This document shows, piece by piece, positions 10,925-19,402 of a stretch of DNA of 64,000 nucleotides (its first letter is position 1; every line of letters begins with the position of its first letter). This DNA is from Terracoccus luteus (lineage in GTDB: Bacteria; Actinomycetota; Actinomycetes; Actinomycetales; Dermatophilaceae). A program made the translations under genes and the position numbers. Where the stretch lies: assembly GCF_003635045.1 (NCBI RefSeq), contig NZ_RBXT01000001.1, positions 2,170,001-2,234,000 on the forward strand. Direction: 5' to 3'. Under the pieces are notes generated by a model, which was given only the letters and a program-made list of their open reading frames with translations, made no database searches and was not told where the DNA came from.

Positions 10925-12988
10925 GTGACCCCCAAGCTTCTCCCCCTGGCGTCGGTCCCGCGCCACGGTTCGCGCAGCCGGATGACCTGCCTCTACCGCT
11001 GTGGCAACGCCTGCGACGCCCCCGTGCCCAACGACACCGACAACCCGCACATCCACGACCTCGTCGAGGGCGCCATCGCGCGCCGCTCGGTGCTGCGCGG
11101 CAGCGCGCTCGGCGCCGGCGCCCTCGTCGTCGCCGGCCTCGCCGCCGCGAGCCCCGCCGCCGCGGCCACCACCACAGCAGGCAAGGTCGCCGCCAAGCCC
11201 GCCCGCCCCGTCGCGAACGTCGGTCGCACGAGCTTCACCCCCGTGGCCCCCAACAAGGTCGACGCCGTCACCAACGCCCAGGGGTTCACCCACAACGTCG
11301 TCATCCGCTGGGGCGACCCGGTCACCGCCGACGCCCCCCGCTTCGACGTCATGAAGCAGACGCCCGAGGCGCAGGCGAAGCAGTTCGGCTACAACAACGA
11401 CTACGTCGGCGTCCTGCCGCTCACCGGCCGCACCGCGCTGCTCGTGACCAACCACGAGTACACGGACGAAAACCTCATGTTCCCGACCGGCGCCTACGAC
11501 GACGACACGGTCAAGAAGATCGCGATGGCCGCTCACGGCATGGCCGTCGTGACGATCGAGAAGGGCCGCAAGCAGGGTCAGTGGATCCGCAGCGACCACC
11601 GCCGCGCGAAGCACAACCGCCGCATCACCGCGACCTCGACCTTCGAGCTCGTCGGCCCCGCCGCCGGCCACGAGCTGCTCCGCACGGCCGCCGACCCCAC
11701 GGGCACCCGCGTCTACGGCACGTTCGGCAACTGCGCCGGCGGCACGACGCCCTGGGGCACCGTGCTGTCGGGCGAGGAGAACTTCAACGGCTACTTCGAC
11801 GCCTCGGGCGACGTCGACGCCTCGCACGCCACCGCCTTCAAGCGCTACGGCCTCGCCACGACGACGGCCACCAACCGTGGGTGGTCCAGCGTCGACGAGC
11901 GCTTCGACCTCGCCAAGAACCCCAACGAGGCCAACCGTTTCGGCTGGATCGTCGAGCTCGACCCGACCGACCCGACCTCGACGCCGGTCAAGCACACCAT
12001 GCTCGGCCGCTTCAAGCACGAGGGCGCCAACGTCATCGTCAGCCCCAGCGGTCACGCCGTCGCCTACATGGGCGACGACGAGCGCGGCGACTACCTCTAC
12101 AAGTTCGTCTCCGCCGACACCGTCCGCAAGGGCAACGGCAAAGCGGCCCGCGAGCACAACAAGCAGCTGCTCAACCGCGGCACGCTCTACGTCGCGAAGT
12201 TCGTGGGCGACGGCACCTCGGACGACGAGTTCGACGGTGCCGGAGTGTGGCTCGCCCTCACGAGCGACACCCGCTCGTACGTGCCCGGCATGAGCGTCGC
12301 CGAGGTGCTCATCCACACGCGCCTCGCCGCCGACACCCTGGCGCCGACGAAGATGGACCGCCCCGAGGACGTCGAGCCCAACCCCGTCAACGGCAAGGTC
12401 TACGCCGCACTGACCAACAACTCGGACCGTGGCGTCAAGTACCCCACCGACGAGACGAACCCGCTCGCCTCGAGCCTCGTCCGCGAGACCCCCGGTGGCC
12501 CGCTCGTGAGCAAGAGCGGCAACCGCAACGGGTACGTGCTCGAGCTCAGCGAGTTCGGGAACGACCACACCGCAACGAAGTTCGCGTGGGACCTCTTCCT
12601 CGTCTGCGGTGACCCCACCGCCCCCGAGACGTACTTCGCCGGCTTCGACAAGCGACTCGTCAGCCCGATCAGCTGCCCCGACAACGTCGCCTTCGACGCC
12701 GTCGGCAACCTGTGGATCTCGACCGACGGCAACCAGCTCGGCAGCAACGACGGGCTCTTCCGCGTCCCCGTCGCCGGCGCGGACCGCGGCAAGGTCGAGC
12801 AGTTCCTCACCGTGCCGCTCGGCGCCGAGACGTGCGGCCCGCTCGTCAGCGAGGACCAGCGCTCGGTCTTCGTCGCGGTGCAGCACCCCGGCGAGGTCGA
12901 CGGGGCGACGTTCGAGTCGCCCGCCAGCACGTGGCCGCACACCGACGGCTTCCCCCGCCCCGCGGTGGTCGTCTCGTACCTGCGCTGA
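10925..12988 (+). CDS. phoX: PhoX family alkaline phosphatase, Tat-exported
   Basis: PhoX is a secreted Fe/Ca-dependent phosphatase for organic phosphate scavenging. The 687-residue protein has a long N-terminus with CLYRCGNACDAPVPNDTDNP, then the twin-arginine motif ARRSVLRG and a hydrophobic stretch ending SPAAAA, so it is a Tat substrate. The mature part carries PhoX signatures such as NCAGGTTPWGTVLSGEENFN, FGWIVELDP and SCPDNVAFDAVGNLWISTDG. I chose GTG 10925 because AGGAG precedes it and the open frame upstream has no homology. A PHO-box-like array lies upstream and a hairpin terminator downstream. Confidence 0.93.
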   Translation: MTPKLLPLASVPRHGSRSRMTCLYRCGNACDAPVPNDTDNPHIHDLVEGAIARRSVLRGSALGAGALVVAGLAAASPAAAATTTAGKVAAKPARPVANVGRTSFTPVAPNKVDAVTNAQGFTHNVVIRWGDPVTADAPRFDVMKQTPEAQAKQFGYNNDYVGVLPLTGRTALLVTNHEYTDENLMFPTGAYDDDTVKKIAMAAHGMAVVTIEKGRKQGQWIRSDHRRAKHNRRITATSTFELVGPAAGHELLRTAADPTGTRVYGTFGNCAGGTTPWGTVLSGEENFNGYFDASGDVDASHATAFKRYGLATTTATNRGWSSVDERFDLAKNPNEANRFGWIVELDPTDPTSTPVKHTMLGRFKHEGANVIVSPSGHAVAYMGDDERGDYLYKFVSADTVRKGNGKAAREHNKQLLNRGTLYVAKFVGDGTSDDEFDGAGVWLALTSDTRSYVPGMSVAEVLIHTRLAADTLAPTKMDRPEDVEPNPVNGKVYAALTNNSDRGVKYPTDETNPLASSLVRETPGGPLVSKSGNRNGYVLELSEFGNDHTATKFAWDLFLVCGDPTAPETYFAGFDKRLVSPISCPDNVAFDAVGNLWISTDGNQLGSNDGLFRVPVAGADRGKVEQFLTVPLGAETCGPLVSEDQRSVFVAVQHPGEVDGATFESPASTWPHTDGFPRPAVVVSYLR

Positions 12989-13009
12989 CGACGCCTCCCA
13001 CAGCCACGG

Positions 13010-13040
13010 CGGCCCGGTCCCTCTCGGGGAGACCGGGCCG
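13010..13040. terminator. Hairpin between convergent phoX and glycosylase genes
   Basis: CGGCCCGGTC (13010-13019) pairs perfectly with GACCGGGCCG (13031-13040) across an 11-nt loop. It lies in the 106-nt gap between convergent stops and could serve both genes. No U-run follows, as is common in actinobacteria. Confidence 0.65.
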
Positions 13041-13094
13041 TCGTGCGTCCCGACAGCGGGCCCGCCGAGAGCGACGACGACGCCCGGATGCCGG

Positions 13095-14054
13095 TCAGCG
13101 GGCTCGCGTGGGCAGGTGCCGTCGCGGGGGCATCCGGGCCCCGTGGCGCGGGCGGTGCAGGCCGGCGAGACCGAGCAGGTGTTGCACGCGGTAGCGGTGC
13201 CCGGCGAACGGCTCGAGCAGCTCGGCCATCCCGGCGTCGTCGACGGGGGTGCCGGTCAGGGCCCAGCCGACGTCCTTGGCGACGTGGTAGTCGCCGAAGC
13301 TCGGGGAGTCGGGGTCGCCGAGCGCCCGCTGGGCCACCTCGGCGCAGGTCCAGACCCCCACCCCCGGCAGGGCCCGCATGCGCCGGTGGGCCTCTGCGAC
13401 GGAGAGCGACAGGCCCTCCTCGAGCCGGCCCGCGTGACCCGCGGCGCGCACGATCGTGCGCGAGCGCGCACCGTCGACCGACGCCTGCAGCCACGCCCAC
13501 GACGGGATCGCGGCCCAGCCCCGCGCGGGGGGCGGTGCGTACAGGCCGAGCCCCTCGGCATCCGCCCCGAAGGGCCCGGGGGCCGGCGCGCCGAAGCGAC
13601 GGACGAGGGCGCGGTAGCCCGCGAACGCCTCCTGGCCCGTGACCTTCTGCTCGATGACGGCCGGTGCGAACGCGTCGAAGAGCAGGCCCGACCGTGGCAC
13701 CCGCCAGAACGAGAAGCGGCGCCACGCCTCGGCCACGACCGGGTGGTGCGCCGCGAGCGCCGTGAAGCCGGAGGCGTCGTCGCCGTCGCCGAGCAGCGAC
13801 GGCACGGAGTCGAGCAGCCACTCGGCACCCGGCCCCCAGCCGCGGGCCTCGACGACCCCGTCGGACGGGTCGACCCACAGGTGCAGCGTGCCGGCGCCCT
13901 CGGGGGTCTGGGAGGCGCGGGTGAACGACCCGTCGGCGCCCCAGCGCGAGGTGGGGTCACCGGCCCCGCGGCGGAAGACGTGCAGCTGGGCCCGGAGCCG
14001 GATCTCCCGCCGCGGGCGCCACCGGCGCAGCAGGGGTTCGTCCGTTTCGGTCAC
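13095..14054 (-). CDS. HhH-GPD family DNA glycosylase (AlkA-like)
   Basis: This is a base-excision DNA glycosylase of the 3-methyladenine type. The 319-residue product holds a helix-hairpin-helix ALPGVGVWTCAEVAQRAL followed by SFGDYHVAKDVGWAL, in which the Asp is the expected catalytic residue of the HhH-GPD fold. The N-terminal part (RAQLHVFRRGAGDPTSRWG) resembles the AlkA-like N-domain. The start is taken as GTG 14054; the frame is open further but enters the divergent promoter region of the DUF3105 gene. It is convergent with phoX. Confidence 0.88.
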   Translation of the reverse strand: MTETDEPLLRRWRPRREIRLRAQLHVFRRGAGDPTSRWGADGSFTRASQTPEGAGTLHLWVDPSDGVVEARGWGPGAEWLLDSVPSLLGDGDDASGFTALAAHHPVVAEAWRRFSFWRVPRSGLLFDAFAPAVIEQKVTGQEAFAGYRALVRRFGAPAPGPFGADAEGLGLYAPPPARGWAAIPSWAWLQASVDGARSRTIVRAAGHAGRLEEGLSLSVAEAHRRMRALPGVGVWTCAEVAQRALGDPDSPSFGDYHVAKDVGWALTGTPVDDAGMAELLEPFAGHRYRVQHLLGLAGLHRPRHGARMPPRRHLPTRAR

Positions 14055-14069
14055 CTCGACAGTCTCGCT

Positions 14070-14075
14070 TACACT
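14070..14075 (+). promoter_or_regulatory. -10-like element for the DUF3105 gene
   Basis: TACACT on the plus strand lies 76 nt before the DUF3105 start, in the divergent gap. A matching -35 is not convincing. Confidence 0.35.
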
Positions 14076-14151
14076 CGGGGCGTCGTTGGCACGCGCACGA
14101 CCGACGTGCACCGCCGCTCTTCGACGCCCCCGACCCGACGGAAGAGGAACG

Positions 14152-14895
14152 ATGGCCCGCGAGACGAGCCGAGACCGCCGAGCCAAGGTCGCCGAGATGC
14201 AGGCGCAGCAGAAGAAAGCCGAGCGACGCCGCCTCATGACCGTCGTCGGGGCCTGCCTCGCCGTCGTCGTCATCATCGCCGGCGCCGTCGGCTTCGCAGT
14301 GGTCAGCGAGCGCAACAAGGACTCCGAGGCGCTGCAGGCGCTCTCCGGTGACGCGAGCGCGGCGTCGTGCGACCCGGTGACGACCGACCCGGCATCCGGC
14401 AGCAGCGACCACGTCGGCCCCGGCACGAACCAGGCCGACGTCACCCGGGTCGACTACACGACGGTGCCGCCCTCCAGCGGCAAGCACTTCGCGAGCCCGG
14501 CACTCGACGGCCGCCGTGTCTACACCTCGAGCGACGCCCCGGCCATGGAGAACCTCGTGCACAACCTCGAGCACGGCTACACGATCCTCTGGTACGACAA
14601 GAGCGTCGAGAGCGCCGACGCCGCGAAGTTCGACGCGCTGCAGAAGCAGATCAACGCCCTGCCCGAGGCGGGCAACAAGTTCATCATCTCGCCCTGGGAC
14701 ACCTCCTACGGTGCCCTCCCCGAGGGCAAGAAGTACGCCCTGTCGCACTGGTCGGCCAAGTACGACACGAGCACCGGCGCCGTGAGCGACCAGGCGGGCC
14801 ACCGCCAGCTCTGCGGGGGCCTGAGCGCCACCGTCGTCGAGCAGTTCGTCAAGGCCCACCCGTGGAGCGCGTCACCCGAGCCGAACGCGGCCTGA
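14152..14895 (+). CDS. DUF3105 membrane-anchored protein
   Basis: The 247-residue protein has a charged N-terminus (MARETSRDRRAKVAEMQ), one membrane segment at about residues 25-48 (LMTVVGACLAVVVIIAGAVG) and an extracytoplasmic DUF3105 domain. That domain shows the family motifs TTVPPSSGKHF, NLVHNLEHGYTILWY and HRQLCGG. The function of DUF3105 is not established; its conserved His and Glu residues suggest metal binding, which is inference. The start is preceded by GAAGAGG. A Ddn-like gene follows 73 nt downstream on the same strand. Confidence 0.85.
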   Translation: MARETSRDRRAKVAEMQAQQKKAERRRLMTVVGACLAVVVIIAGAVGFAVVSERNKDSEALQALSGDASAASCDPVTTDPASGSSDHVGPGTNQADVTRVDYTTVPPSSGKHFASPALDGRRVYTSSDAPAMENLVHNLEHGYTILWYDKSVESADAAKFDALQKQINALPEAGNKFIISPWDTSYGALPEGKKYALSHWSAKYDTSTGAVSDQAGHRQLCGGLSATVVEQFVKAHPWSASPEPNAA

Positions 14896-14968
14896 CCGGC
14901 GGTCCCGCCACCCCGTAACAGCGACAAACCCGAGACACCAGACACACCCGACGACGAGTGAGGATGCC

Positions 14969-15412
14969 GTGAGCGACCAGCAGCGCGAGAGCGAGTACGT
15001 GCCCAGCACGAGCCAGTGGGTGCGGGAGCAGGTCGAGGAGATCGAGCGCACCGGCACGACCGCCTCGGTGCACATCCAGGACCGGCCCGTCGTCATGCTG
15101 ACGATGCGCGGGGCGAAGTCGGGGGCCACCCGCAAGGTCCCGCTCATGCGCGTCGAGCGCGACGGGAGCTACGCGGCGGTCGCCAGCCAGGGCGGGGCGC
15201 CCACGCACCCGCAGTGGTACCACAACCTCAAGGCCCACCCGGACATCGAGCTCATGGACGGCGAGCGCAGCTTCCCGGTCCGCGCGCGCGAGCTCGACGG
15301 CGAGGAGCGCGAGCAGTGGTGGCAGCCCTGCGTCGACGCCTTCCCGCCCTACGCCGAGTACCAGACGAAGACCGACCGGCTCATCCCCGTCTTCGTCCTC
15401 GAGCGCCGCTGA
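14969..15412 (+). CDS. F420-dependent nitroreductase/deazaflavin oxidoreductase (Ddn family)
   Basis: The 147-residue product is a split-beta-barrel Ddn/FDOR-A protein, a family that uses reduced F420 to reduce quinones and other substrates. It shows VMLTMRGAKSGATRKVPLMR and the family motif GAPTHPQWYHNLKAHPDIEL. The start GTG follows an AGGA about 6 nt upstream. The F420 biosynthesis genes fbiA and fbiB in this window fit its cofactor need. Its 3' end overlaps the convergent flippase-like gene by 32 nt, so the two transcripts are partly antisense. Confidence 0.88.
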   Translation: MSDQQRESEYVPSTSQWVREQVEEIERTGTTASVHIQDRPVVMLTMRGAKSGATRKVPLMRVERDGSYAAVASQGGAPTHPQWYHNLKAHPDIELMDGERSFPVRARELDGEEREQWWQPCVDAFPPYAEYQTKTDRLIPVFVLERR

Positions 15413-16472
15413 CGTCGGCTGGGTCGTCCGACCCGGCTTCGGGCTCGGCTTCGACCTCGGGGTCGGCGGCCGGTCGCGCATCGTCGACGAGGTGGTGCGA
15501 GCGGGCGTAGGCCCACCCGAGGGCGGCGGCGAGGACGTCGACGACCGTGACGATGAAGCGGCTGAGGATGGCGACGGCCGCCGCGGCCGGTGCCGGCACC
15601 GCCGTGGCGAGGGCCAGCGTCATGAGTCCCTCGCGCGCGCCGAGCCCGGCGGGCAGGATGATCGTCAGCATCCCGACCGACACCGACAGGGCGTAGCCGG
15701 TGAGGGCCGCGACCGTGAGGTCGGGGTGCGGGGCGTCGCCCGCGACGGCGCGGGCCAGCAGCAGGGTGTGCACGCCGAAGCAGGCCCACACCCCGAGGAA
15801 GACGACGACGGGAACGAGCACGGCGCGGGGCGACAGCTCGTGCTCGAGCGGCTCACGACGCAGCGTCCTGAGCCCGAGGGCGATGGCGCGGTTCAGCACC
15901 CGCGGGACGAGCAGCACGAGCGCCACCGGAACGGCGAGCAGCACCCACCACGGGGACCCGCCCCAGTGCTCGCGCAGCAGCAGCGCCGCCGCCGGCAGGC
16001 CGACGAGGCCGCCGGTGAGCAGGGCGAAGCCGAGGGCGAGCAGGCCGGCGACGGCGGTGCGCCGGCGCGGCACGCCGAGGCGGGCGGCCATGTCGGCCTG
16101 CACGAGCACCGACCAGAGCGAGCCGGGCAGGTACTTTCCGAGCTGGCCGACGAAGTAGACCCCGCTCGCGGGCGCGACGTGCAGGTCGGAGCCGAGCTCG
16201 CGCAGGAGCACCTTCCACCCCAGCCCGGTCAGCCACGTGCCGACCGCGGCGGCGAGCGTCGAGGCGAGCAGCACGGGCCACGAGACCTGCCCGAGGTAGC
16301 CGGAGACGTCGGCCCAGTTGCGGGCGATGGCGTAGACGACGGCGGCGAGCACGACGACCGCGACCGTCACGCGCAGCGTCTGCAGGAGGCGGCCCCGGCG
16401 CGACGGTGGCGCGGGCGGCGACGACGGCGAGGGCGACGAGGGGGGCGTGACGCCCTCCGCCGGCGCGGTCAC
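15381..16472 (-). CDS. Flippase-like / lysyl-PG synthase transmembrane family protein (UPF0104)
   Basis: This integral membrane protein of 363 residues resembles the membrane part of MprF and the AglD/UPF0104 family, which are linked to lipid or lipid-linked sugar translocation. It has a Ser/Pro-rich N-terminus, about eight hydrophobic segments, and the family motif YFVGQLGKYLPGSLWSVLVQ. It lacks the soluble aminoacyl-transferase domain of MprF. Its start overlaps the stop of the upstream glycosyltransferase (ATGA at 16469-16472). That suggests the pair makes and moves one glycolipid. Confidence 0.85.
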   Translation of the reverse strand: MTAPAEGVTPPSSPSPSSPPAPPSRRGRLLQTLRVTVAVVVLAAVVYAIARNWADVSGYLGQVSWPVLLASTLAAAVGTWLTGLGWKVLLRELGSDLHVAPASGVYFVGQLGKYLPGSLWSVLVQADMAARLGVPRRRTAVAGLLALGFALLTGGLVGLPAAALLLREHWGGSPWWVLLAVPVALVLLVPRVLNRAIALGLRTLRREPLEHELSPRAVLVPVVVFLGVWACFGVHTLLLARAVAGDAPHPDLTVAALTGYALSVSVGMLTIILPAGLGAREGLMTLALATAVPAPAAAAVAILSRFIVTVVDVLAAALGWAYARSHHLVDDARPAADPEVEAEPEAGSDDPADVSGARGRRRG

Positions 16473-18688
16473 CGACGCCTCAGCGCGAGTCGCACGAGCC
16501 CGTAGGCGGCGTCCCCCGAGCGGGCGCGGGCGGCGGCCTCACGCATCCGGGCGTTGACGTCGCCGTCGAGGTCGCCGACGAGCACGAAGCCGACGTCGTG
16601 CGCCCGGGCGAGGATGCCGCGCACGTCCGACGGGCCGAGGGCCCCGTCGGCCGACGGTGGCCCGATCGGCACGGTGACGACGAGCAACCCGCCGACGCGC
16701 AGCGCCCAGGACGCCTGCTCGAGGACGTGGTCGATGTCGTCGGCGTCGCACCCGCGCGGGTGCACCCGGGCGATGACGTCGAGCGAGCCGGTGTCCACGT
16801 CGAGGGCGGCGACGCTCGGGCGCAGGCCGGTGAAGTCGATCTCGACCGGGGCGAACCCGACGGCCCGGCTCCACCGCGACAGCACCGACCGCGGGCCCGT
16901 CTCGTCGACGACCACGGCCTGCCGGCGGCCGTCGTCGCGGATCCGGAGGATGGCGGCGAGCGTGCCCAGGGCCGCCCAGGCGGCCACCCCGTCGCGCGTG
17001 CGGGGCAGGCCGAGCGACCGGGCCAGCCGGCGCGCCTCGTCGGCCTGTTCGGGGTCACCGAGGACGTCGGTGACGAGCACCTCGTCGGGCAGGTCACGCG
17101 CCTGCAGCGCCACGACCGCGCGACGCGACTCGAGCCGGCGACGGACCGCGCGACCGCGACCCGCCCCCCGGGCGGCGAGTCGCCCGACGGCGCGGCCGGG
17201 CCCGGTGCGCTGCAGGGCGCTCGACCGGCGGGCCAGGCCGGAGGCCACCTCCGACACGGTGTGGGCGGTCGCGTCGAGGACCGACCGCGGCCCGCCCGCG
17301 CGGTCGTCGGACCCGTCGTCGTCCTCCGCCTCGAACGGGTCGTTCGAGTCGTCCGGGTCGGTCGAGCGGTCCGGGTCGGGCGCGGCGACGTGGTCGGCGC
17401 GACCCGTCGTCAGCGCCCCGACGTCGACCGACAGCGACTCGATGAGCCCGAGGTAGGTGGCCCAGGCGGCCGGCAGGTCGGGCGTGCGGGCGTCGTCGGC
17501 GAAGCGGCGGCGCAGCTCGGGGTCGCGGAGGCGGCGCAGCGCGGCCGCGAGGGGCGCGACGGGATCGGGTCCGCCGTCGGCGACGAGGAGTCCGTCGACC
17601 CCGTCGGTCACCCGGTTCGAGAACGGCGGGGCGTCGGGCGCCAGCACCGGCAGCCCGTGGGCGTGGGCGAGGGCGACGCCTTGCGCCGCCGTCACGGACC
17701 CGGCGGTCAGTGCTAGGACGTCATGACCGCCCAGCAGGACGGCGAGCTCGTCGTGCTGCCTGGCGGACACCACGACGTCACGGACCTCGACCCGACCCTG
17801 CAGCCGCGGGTCGGCGGCGACCGCCGAGGCCACGGCGGAGGCGGTCCCGTCGTCGGACACGGGGTCGCTGGATGCCGGCCCGGCCGGGAGCACGGTGAGC
17901 GTGACCTCGGGCACCCGCGCGACCGCCGCGAGCAGCCGGTCGAGCCCGGCTCGCTCGGGGCCGACGCAGAGCAGGCGCGTCGAGCCGGCGCCGGAGCCGT
18001 CGGGGTCGTCGGGCCCGTGTGGGCCGTCGACCGGCTCCGGCGGCAGCTCGACGGTCGCGACCCGCGCCGCGCCGAGGCCGGTCGCGACCCGCGCCTCGTC
18101 GGGAGTGTGCACGACGACCGAGTCGACGCGGCGCAGCAGCGACCCGACGAGAGCGGCGTCACCGGGGCGGGTCTCGTGGGGCAGGACCTCCCCGCACACG
18201 AGCACCGATCGCGGTCGCCGGTCGGCGCCCGCCGGCGTCGTGGCACCGGTCGGGGGCAGGGCCCCGGCCGCGCGCAGCAGGGCGAGGTGGGCCGGGGCGA
18301 GCGACGGGCTCGTGGCCACGACGACGACCGCGTCGACGTCACGCAGCCGCCGACCGACCCGCAGCCACGAGTCGGGCCGGGCCCGGCCCAGCGCCCGGAT
18401 GGTGCGGGGGAACGGCGCCACGGCGGAGCCCGTCCCCGTCCCGATGGGACCGGGCGCACCGCTCCCCCCGGTCCGCTCGCCCCGCTCCGCCCGACCGGGC
18501 AGCAGCGAGGCCCACGACACGAGCGTGACGTCGTGACCGGCATCCGCGAGGTGGTGCGCGAGCAGCGTCGTGTGGGCGGCGAGGCGCCCCGGGGCCGGGT
18601 GCGCGGGCCCGATCACCGCGACGTGCAGGGCGGCCTCACCGGTGGGCGGGCCGGCCGGGATCGGCGGCAGGGTCCTCGCGTGCGTCAT
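16469..18688 (-). CDS. Glycosyltransferase (GT-B, GT4-like) fused to a methyltransferase-like domain
   Basis: The 739-residue protein has two parts. Residues about 20-420 form a GT-B glycosyltransferase (LHVAVIGPAHPAPGRLAAHT at the N-terminus; LPVLAPDAPPFSNRVTDGVD in the donor-binding half). An acidic linker rich in Asp follows at 435-470. The last 230 residues resemble a class I methyltransferase fold with the post-motif WALRVGGLLVVTVPIGPP, but no clear GxGxG SAM loop is visible, so this half may be inactive. The ATG is preceded 9 nt upstream by TAGAGT. It is coupled to the flippase-like gene downstream. Confidence 0.8.
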   Translation of the reverse strand: MTHARTLPPIPAGPPTGEAALHVAVIGPAHPAPGRLAAHTTLLAHHLADAGHDVTLVSWASLLPGRAERGERTGGSGAPGPIGTGTGSAVAPFPRTIRALGRARPDSWLRVGRRLRDVDAVVVVATSPSLAPAHLALLRAAGALPPTGATTPAGADRRPRSVLVCGEVLPHETRPGDAALVGSLLRRVDSVVVHTPDEARVATGLGAARVATVELPPEPVDGPHGPDDPDGSGAGSTRLLCVGPERAGLDRLLAAVARVPEVTLTVLPAGPASSDPVSDDGTASAVASAVAADPRLQGRVEVRDVVVSARQHDELAVLLGGHDVLALTAGSVTAAQGVALAHAHGLPVLAPDAPPFSNRVTDGVDGLLVADGGPDPVAPLAAALRRLRDPELRRRFADDARTPDLPAAWATYLGLIESLSVDVGALTTGRADHVAAPDPDRSTDPDDSNDPFEAEDDDGSDDRAGGPRSVLDATAHTVSEVASGLARRSSALQRTGPGRAVGRLAARGAGRGRAVRRRLESRRAVVALQARDLPDEVLVTDVLGDPEQADEARRLARSLGLPRTRDGVAAWAALGTLAAILRIRDDGRRQAVVVDETGPRSVLSRWSRAVGFAPVEIDFTGLRPSVAALDVDTGSLDVIARVHPRGCDADDIDHVLEQASWALRVGGLLVVTVPIGPPSADGALGPSDVRGILARAHDVGFVLVGDLDGDVNARMREAAARARSGDAAYGLVRLALRRR

Positions 18689-18697
18689 GATGACTCG

Positions 18698-18703
18698 ACT
18701 CTA
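18698..18703 (-). promoter_or_regulatory. -10 element of the glycosyltransferase-flippase operon
   Basis: TAGAGT on the minus strand lies 9 nt before the ATG at 18688. A transcript with at most a few nucleotides of leader is expected. Confidence 0.45.
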
Positions 18704-18728
18704 GACGCGCCCGGCGACGACCCGCCCC

Positions 18729-19295
18729 TCACGCCGGGCGACGCACCGAGACGATCGCGGCGAGCGGTACGAGGGTGCGCGCGACGAGGTTGGCCGACCG
18801 GCGCGGCTCGTCATGAGCGTGCACGGCCAGCTCGAGGTGGTCGGCCCCGACGACGTCGATGGTGCCGGTCGTGACGACGCCGTCGACGTCGGTCACCGCC
18901 ACGGCCGCCCGGTCGCGGCTGACGGCGCGCAGGGCGGCCCCGAGACCCAGCCGACGCGCCACGACGGATGCCGGGGCGGCCCCGTCGCGCAGGCCCGTCA
19001 CGGCGCGCACGGCGCCGAGGGCGACGAGCAGCGACCGGTCGCGGGCGACTTCGAGCGTGAGCCAGTCGGGGCCGACGTCGCCGACCGTGCCGGTGACGAC
19101 CTCGGGACCGGTGGAGCCCGGCGGGGCGGGCAGCCGCAGCGACACCGTCACGCCGACGTTGGCCAGCAGCCTCGCCTGCAGGTCTACCTGCGCCCGCTCG
19201 CGGCGGGTGCGGTCGGCGACCTCGGCCTCCTGCTCACGCCGCTCGTCGAGCTCGAGCTGGGCCTCGAGGTCGTCGAAGAGCCGCTCCCACCGCAT
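18729..19295 (-). CDS. Conserved hypothetical protein
   Basis: The 188-residue product begins MRWERLFDDLEAQLELDERR, an acidic coiled-coil-like stretch to about residue 45. A beta-rich part follows with two similar segments: VSLRLPAPPGSTGPEVVTGT and AVAVTDVDGVVTTGTIDVVG. The repeat suggests two small barrel-like modules, which is inference. I do not recognise a known enzyme. The ATG at 19295 follows GAGGGGGG at good spacing, and is preferred to an upstream start that would overlap the divergent promoter. It is divergent from the LysM gene. Confidence 0.65.
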   Translation of the reverse strand: MRWERLFDDLEAQLELDERREQEAEVADRTRRERAQVDLQARLLANVGVTVSLRLPAPPGSTGPEVVTGTVGDVGPDWLTLEVARDRSLLVALGAVRAVTGLRDGAAPASVVARRLGLGAALRAVSRDRAAVAVTDVDGVVTTGTIDVVGADHLELAVHAHDEPRRSANLVARTLVPLAAIVSVRRPA

Positions 19296-19322
19296 CCGTC
19301 CCCCCTCGGTCGCTGGGCGGAA

Positions 19323-19331
19323 CGGTAACGG
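19323..19331. promoter_or_regulatory. CGGTAACGG motif between divergent genes
   Basis: CGGTAACGG lies between the start of the hypothetical gene (19295) and the LysM promoter (19367). It is identical to the motif upstream of the rpf-like gene at 3602-3610. The regulator is unknown; MtrA is one candidate, by inference from rpf control in mycobacteria. Confidence 0.35.
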
Positions 19332-19366
19332 ATTGGGGCGGCGTCTGTCACCGACCATCCACACCC

Positions 19367-19396
19367 TTGACCAAACGCAAGCAAACGGCCTTCAAT
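19367..19396 (+). promoter_or_regulatory. Promoter of the LysM gene
   Basis: TTGACC (19367-19372), an 18-nt spacer and TTCAAT (19391-19396) form a good promoter. The ATG at 19403 follows after 6 nt, so the message is probably leaderless. Confidence 0.6.
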
Positions 19397-19402
19397 GACG
19401 TC

